Shown here: positions 36,244 through 38,151 of the stretch, in pieces
Position numbering within the stretch: position 1 is the first letter of the stretch
Layout: every line of letters starts with the position of its first letter
Notes under the pieces: model-generated
What the model saw: the letters and a program-made list of their open reading frames with translations, nothing else
What the model was told of the DNA's origin: nothing
The model's database searches: none
Translations under genes and position numbers: made by a program
Assembly (NCBI GenBank): GCA_948585895.1
Contig: CAPBNZ010000009.1
Coordinates: forward strand, 1 to 38,151
Length of the DNA: 38,151 nucleotides
DNA from: an uncultured Clostridia bacterium
GTDB lineage: Bacteria > Bacillota > Clostridia > TANB77 > CAG-508
Direction of reading: 5' to 3'

Positions 36244-36303
36244 TTCTGGTTAGTTCTGGGACAGGCACAAGCTATCCATAATGGGATGTTTTAGGACAGG
36301 TTA
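36241..36303 (+). repeat. Stop-codon repeat R2, copy 1 (after mfd)
   Basis: A 63-bp element that starts with the mfd TAG. It contains TTAGTTCTGGGACAGGCACA, then TATCCATAATGGGAT and ends GGACAGGTTA. It aligns along its whole length with copy 2, with few differences, and shares the GGGACAG core with R1. Confidence 0.8.
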
Positions 36304-36333
36304 GCGAAAAAATTAAAGTTAAAGGAGAAGTCT

Positions 36334-37122
36334 ATGCAAAGCATAACGAGTAAAGAAAATGAGGTTATCAAACATATAAAAAAGCTAAAAGATAAAAAGT
36401 ATAGAGATATAGCAAAGGAATATGTAATTGAAGGCATTAAATTAGTAGGAGAGGCAATACAAGAGAAAGCACCTGTTAAGCAAATTATTTTATGTGATGA
36501 TTGTGAAAAGAATGCATCCATTCCAAAAGATTTAATGTATGAAATTGCAAAATATGAATGTATTTATGTAACAGAAAAAGTCTTCAAATATTTATCAGAA
36601 GTAGAGGCACCGCAGGGAATTTTAGCAGTTATGCAAAAAAATAATCAGGATGCAGAAATTGATTATGCTCAAGATATTATAGTAGTATTAGATGAGATAC
36701 AAGACCCAGGAAATTTGGGAACTATATTAAGAACTGTCGATAGTGTAGGATTAACACAAATCGTAGTGTCTAAGGGAACAGCAGATGCCTATAATCCAAA
36801 GGTTGTACGTTCTACCATGGGGGCAATATTTAGAGTTAAGATAATAGAAAGTGAAGATTTAAAACAAACCTTAAAAGAGATTAAAAAACACAAATTTAAA
36901 ACAGTAGTATCCTCTCTGCAAACAGACAATACAATTTATCATATTGATTATAATAAAAAAGCAATTGTTATTGGAAATGAAGCAAATGGTGTAGGAAAAG
37001 AAATTCAAGAAATGGCAGACGAAAAAATAAAAATTCCAATGTTAGGAAAAACAGAAAGCCTAAATGCCGCTGTCGCAACAGGTATCATACTATATGAATA
37101 TGTAAGACAAAAGAGAAGTTAG
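36334..37122 (+). CDS. SpoU/TrmH-family RNA 2'-O-methyltransferase
   Basis: SPOUT-class methyltransferase of 262 residues that would methylate a ribose in rRNA or tRNA using S-adenosylmethionine. An N-terminal substrate-binding domain (KDKKYRDIAKEYVIEGIKLV) is followed by the SpoU motifs: motif 1 DEIQDPGNLGTILRT (about 121-135), motif 2 IVIGNEANGVG (about 210-220) and motif 3 KIPMLGKTESLNAAVA (about 231-246), which form the trefoil knot. The target nucleotide is not predictable; RlmB, TsnR and YsgA share these motifs. ATG 36334 follows AAAGGAG. The stop TAG is the first triplet of a second R2 repeat. It lies 90 nt after mfd and probably shares its transcript. Confidence 0.88.
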   Translation: MQSITSKENEVIKHIKKLKDKKYRDIAKEYVIEGIKLVGEAIQEKAPVKQIILCDDCEKNASIPKDLMYEIAKYECIYVTEKVFKYLSEVEAPQGILAVMQKNNQDAEIDYAQDIIVVLDEIQDPGNLGTILRTVDSVGLTQIVVSKGTADAYNPKVVRSTMGAIFRVKIIESEDLKQTLKEIKKHKFKTVVSSLQTDNTIYHIDYNKKAIVIGNEANGVGKEIQEMADEKIKIPMLGKTESLNAAVATGIILYEYVRQKRS

Positions 37123-37183
37123 TTATGGTTAGTTTTGGGACAGGCACAGAGTATCCATTATAGGTGAGTTTAGGGACAGGTTA
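37120..37183 (+). repeat. Stop-codon repeat R2, copy 2
   Basis: A 64-bp element that starts exactly with the TAG of the SpoU-family gene and ends GGGACAGGTTA, aligning with the copy after mfd including the doubled GTTAGTT start and the GGGACAGGCACA block. Confidence 0.8.
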
Positions 37184-37225
37184 AATAGGATATATGTAAT
37201 AGAAAAAAGGAAAGAAGGAATAAAA

Positions 37226-37720
37226 GTGAAAATACATGTTGTTATGGTAGAACCAGAAATACCACAAAACACAGGAAATGTTGCGAGAACGTGTGCAGCA
37301 ACAGGGGCAAAATTGCATTTAGTACATCCATTAGGATTTGACATATCAGAAAAAGCTGTTAGAAGAGCAGGATTGGATTATTGGGATAAAGTAGAGATAG
37401 AAGAACATGAGACCTTTGATGAGTTTTTGAGACAATACAAACCAGAGAAGAACAATATGTTTTTTGTTACTACTAAAGGGAAACACGTTTATTCAGAGCC
37501 ATCCTATCACCAGATGGAGGAAATATTTTTACTATTTGGAAAGGAAACAAAAGGTTTGCCAGAAACTATTTTGCAAAAATATATGGATCAAACAATTCGA
37601 ATACCAATGAGACCAAATTTAAGGTCTTTGAATCTTTCCAATTCAGTTAATATTGTTTTATATGATGTATTTAGGCAGAAAGAGTTTGAAGGATTGGAAG
37701 AAACTAGTAACTATTTTTAA
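37226..37720 (+). CDS. trmL: tRNA (cytidine/uridine-34-2'-O)-methyltransferase
   Basis: SPOUT methyltransferase of the TrmL/CspR family, which methylates the wobble ribose of tRNA-Leu. Motifs are clear: VEPEIPQNTGNVARTCAATG (about 8-27), LFGKETKGLPETIL (about 106-119) and IRIPMRPNLRSLNLSNSVNI (about 127-146), the SAM-binding knot. The 164 residues are normal. The start is GTG 37226 with GAAGGA upstream; a later ATG (37244) would remove conserved N-terminal residues. It is the third gene of the mfd unit and ends before a strong hairpin. Confidence 0.92.
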   Translation: MKIHVVMVEPEIPQNTGNVARTCAATGAKLHLVHPLGFDISEKAVRRAGLDYWDKVEIEEHETFDEFLRQYKPEKNNMFFVTTKGKHVYSEPSYHQMEEIFLLFGKETKGLPETILQKYMDQTIRIPMRPNLRSLNLSNSVNIVLYDVFRQKEFEGLEETSNYF

Positions 37721-37744
37721 TGAAAAAATAGAGATTATGACGAA

Positions 37745-37786
37745 AAATAGGAAGATTTGTAGAAATGCTTGCAAATCTTCCTATTT
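37745..37786 (+). terminator. Hairpin terminator after trmL
   Basis: AAATAGGAAGATTTG (37745-37759) pairs perfectly over 15 bp with its complement at 37772-37786 around a 12-nt loop; TTTT follows at about 37791. It ends the mfd-SpoU-trmL unit. Confidence 0.78.
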
Positions 37787-37971
37787 GATGTTTTAATGAA
37801 AATAAGTTTTCATATCCAATTTTATTTAATTCAAAATTAAATCGAAAAATTCCACAATAATAAATAATGTATTACAAACTGGTTCCTCAAGCCAATAATA
37901 TTAGAATGACAACCAATTTATTTAAAATGACTGGACGAAATAAGAAAGAGAAAAATATAGGAGGAAGAATT

Positions 37972-38151
37972 TTGAAAGTATTTACATATAGCCAATATAT
38001 AAAATGCATTCATACCTTAAGGCTAAATGCTGTATTACAATTAGCAGAGGAAAATGCAGAATATAGATTGAAGAAGATAAATAAAAAATATTCGCAGGAT
38101 AAACATATAAAAAATATACTAAAAGATACAAAAGAAGTAGAGGGAATGATT
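37972..38151 (+). CDS. Partial gene, possibly Rpn/PD-(D/E)XK family N terminus
   Basis: An open frame of 60 codons to the window edge. A TTG at 37972 follows AGGAGGAAGAAT, a strong ribosome site. It reads MKVFTYSQYIKCIHTLRLNA and then VLQLAEENAEYRLKKINK, with a Lys-rich helix after. The opening resembles N termini of Clostridia proteins of the Rpn or PD-(D/E)XK transposase-like nuclease group, but the catalytic part lies outside the window, so this is only a suggestion. Confidence 0.5.
   Translation, partial: MKVFTYSQYIKCIHTLRLNAVLQLAEENAEYRLKKINKKYSQDKHIKNILKDTKEVEGMI

Overview
The window is about 38 kb of AT-rich (roughly 30% G+C) chromosomal DNA from a Gram-positive bacterium, most likely an uncultured gut-type Clostridia/Firmicutes lineage. 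The evidence is strong purine-rich Shine-Dalgarno sites, TTG and GTG starts, an AddB-type nuclease subunit, family-4 uracil-DNA glycosylase, Mfd and TopB, and a giant Firmicutes-style surface protein. The species cannot be named from the sequence.

Layout. 1-308 (-): PAS protein, partial. 646-5244 (+): ogg-like glycosylase, then addB, whose reading frame changes once. 5340-8840 (+): two paralogous MFS transporters with pgeF between them. 8891-10376 (+): LD-carboxypeptidase and a family-4 uracil-DNA glycosylase, also frame-changed. 10474-11742 (+): standalone GltD-like flavoprotein. 12009-13119 (-): HExxH protein, also frame-changed. 13453-13986 (+): decapeptide-repeat protein. 14035-16425 (-): leuS. 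16609-18140 (+): two tandem HD-domain paralogues. 18442-20412 (+): type IA topoisomerase. 20882-32497 (+): a 3,871-residue mosaic surface protein with 15 MucBP-like units. 32776-37720 (+): mfd, a TrmH/SpoU-family methyltransferase and trmL. 37972-end (+): a partial gene.

Main observation. Three otherwise well-conserved genes (addB, the uracil-DNA glycosylase and the HExxH protein) need one +1 frame change to encode full-length proteins. In all three the change falls at an in-frame CGG codon, read as CGG-N or as skip C then GGN (Gly). I scanned every other recognised gene by eye, about 11,600 codons, and found no other in-frame CGG, although CGG occurs some 35-40 times out of frame. This suggests that CGG has no normal triplet decoding here and works as a +1 frameshift (or quadruplet) signal. 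Recurrent insertion errors or mutations remain the main alternative.

Second theme: dispersed palindromic repeats sit on gene ends. One family (about 31-32 bp, TGAAACA...TGTTTCA with a GGGACAG core) has five copies. It supplies the stop codon of pgeF and the last codons of addB and the second MFS gene. Another family (about 63 bp) begins exactly at the TAG stop codons of mfd and the TrmH-family gene. No CRISPR, rRNA, tRNA or complete insertion sequence was seen.
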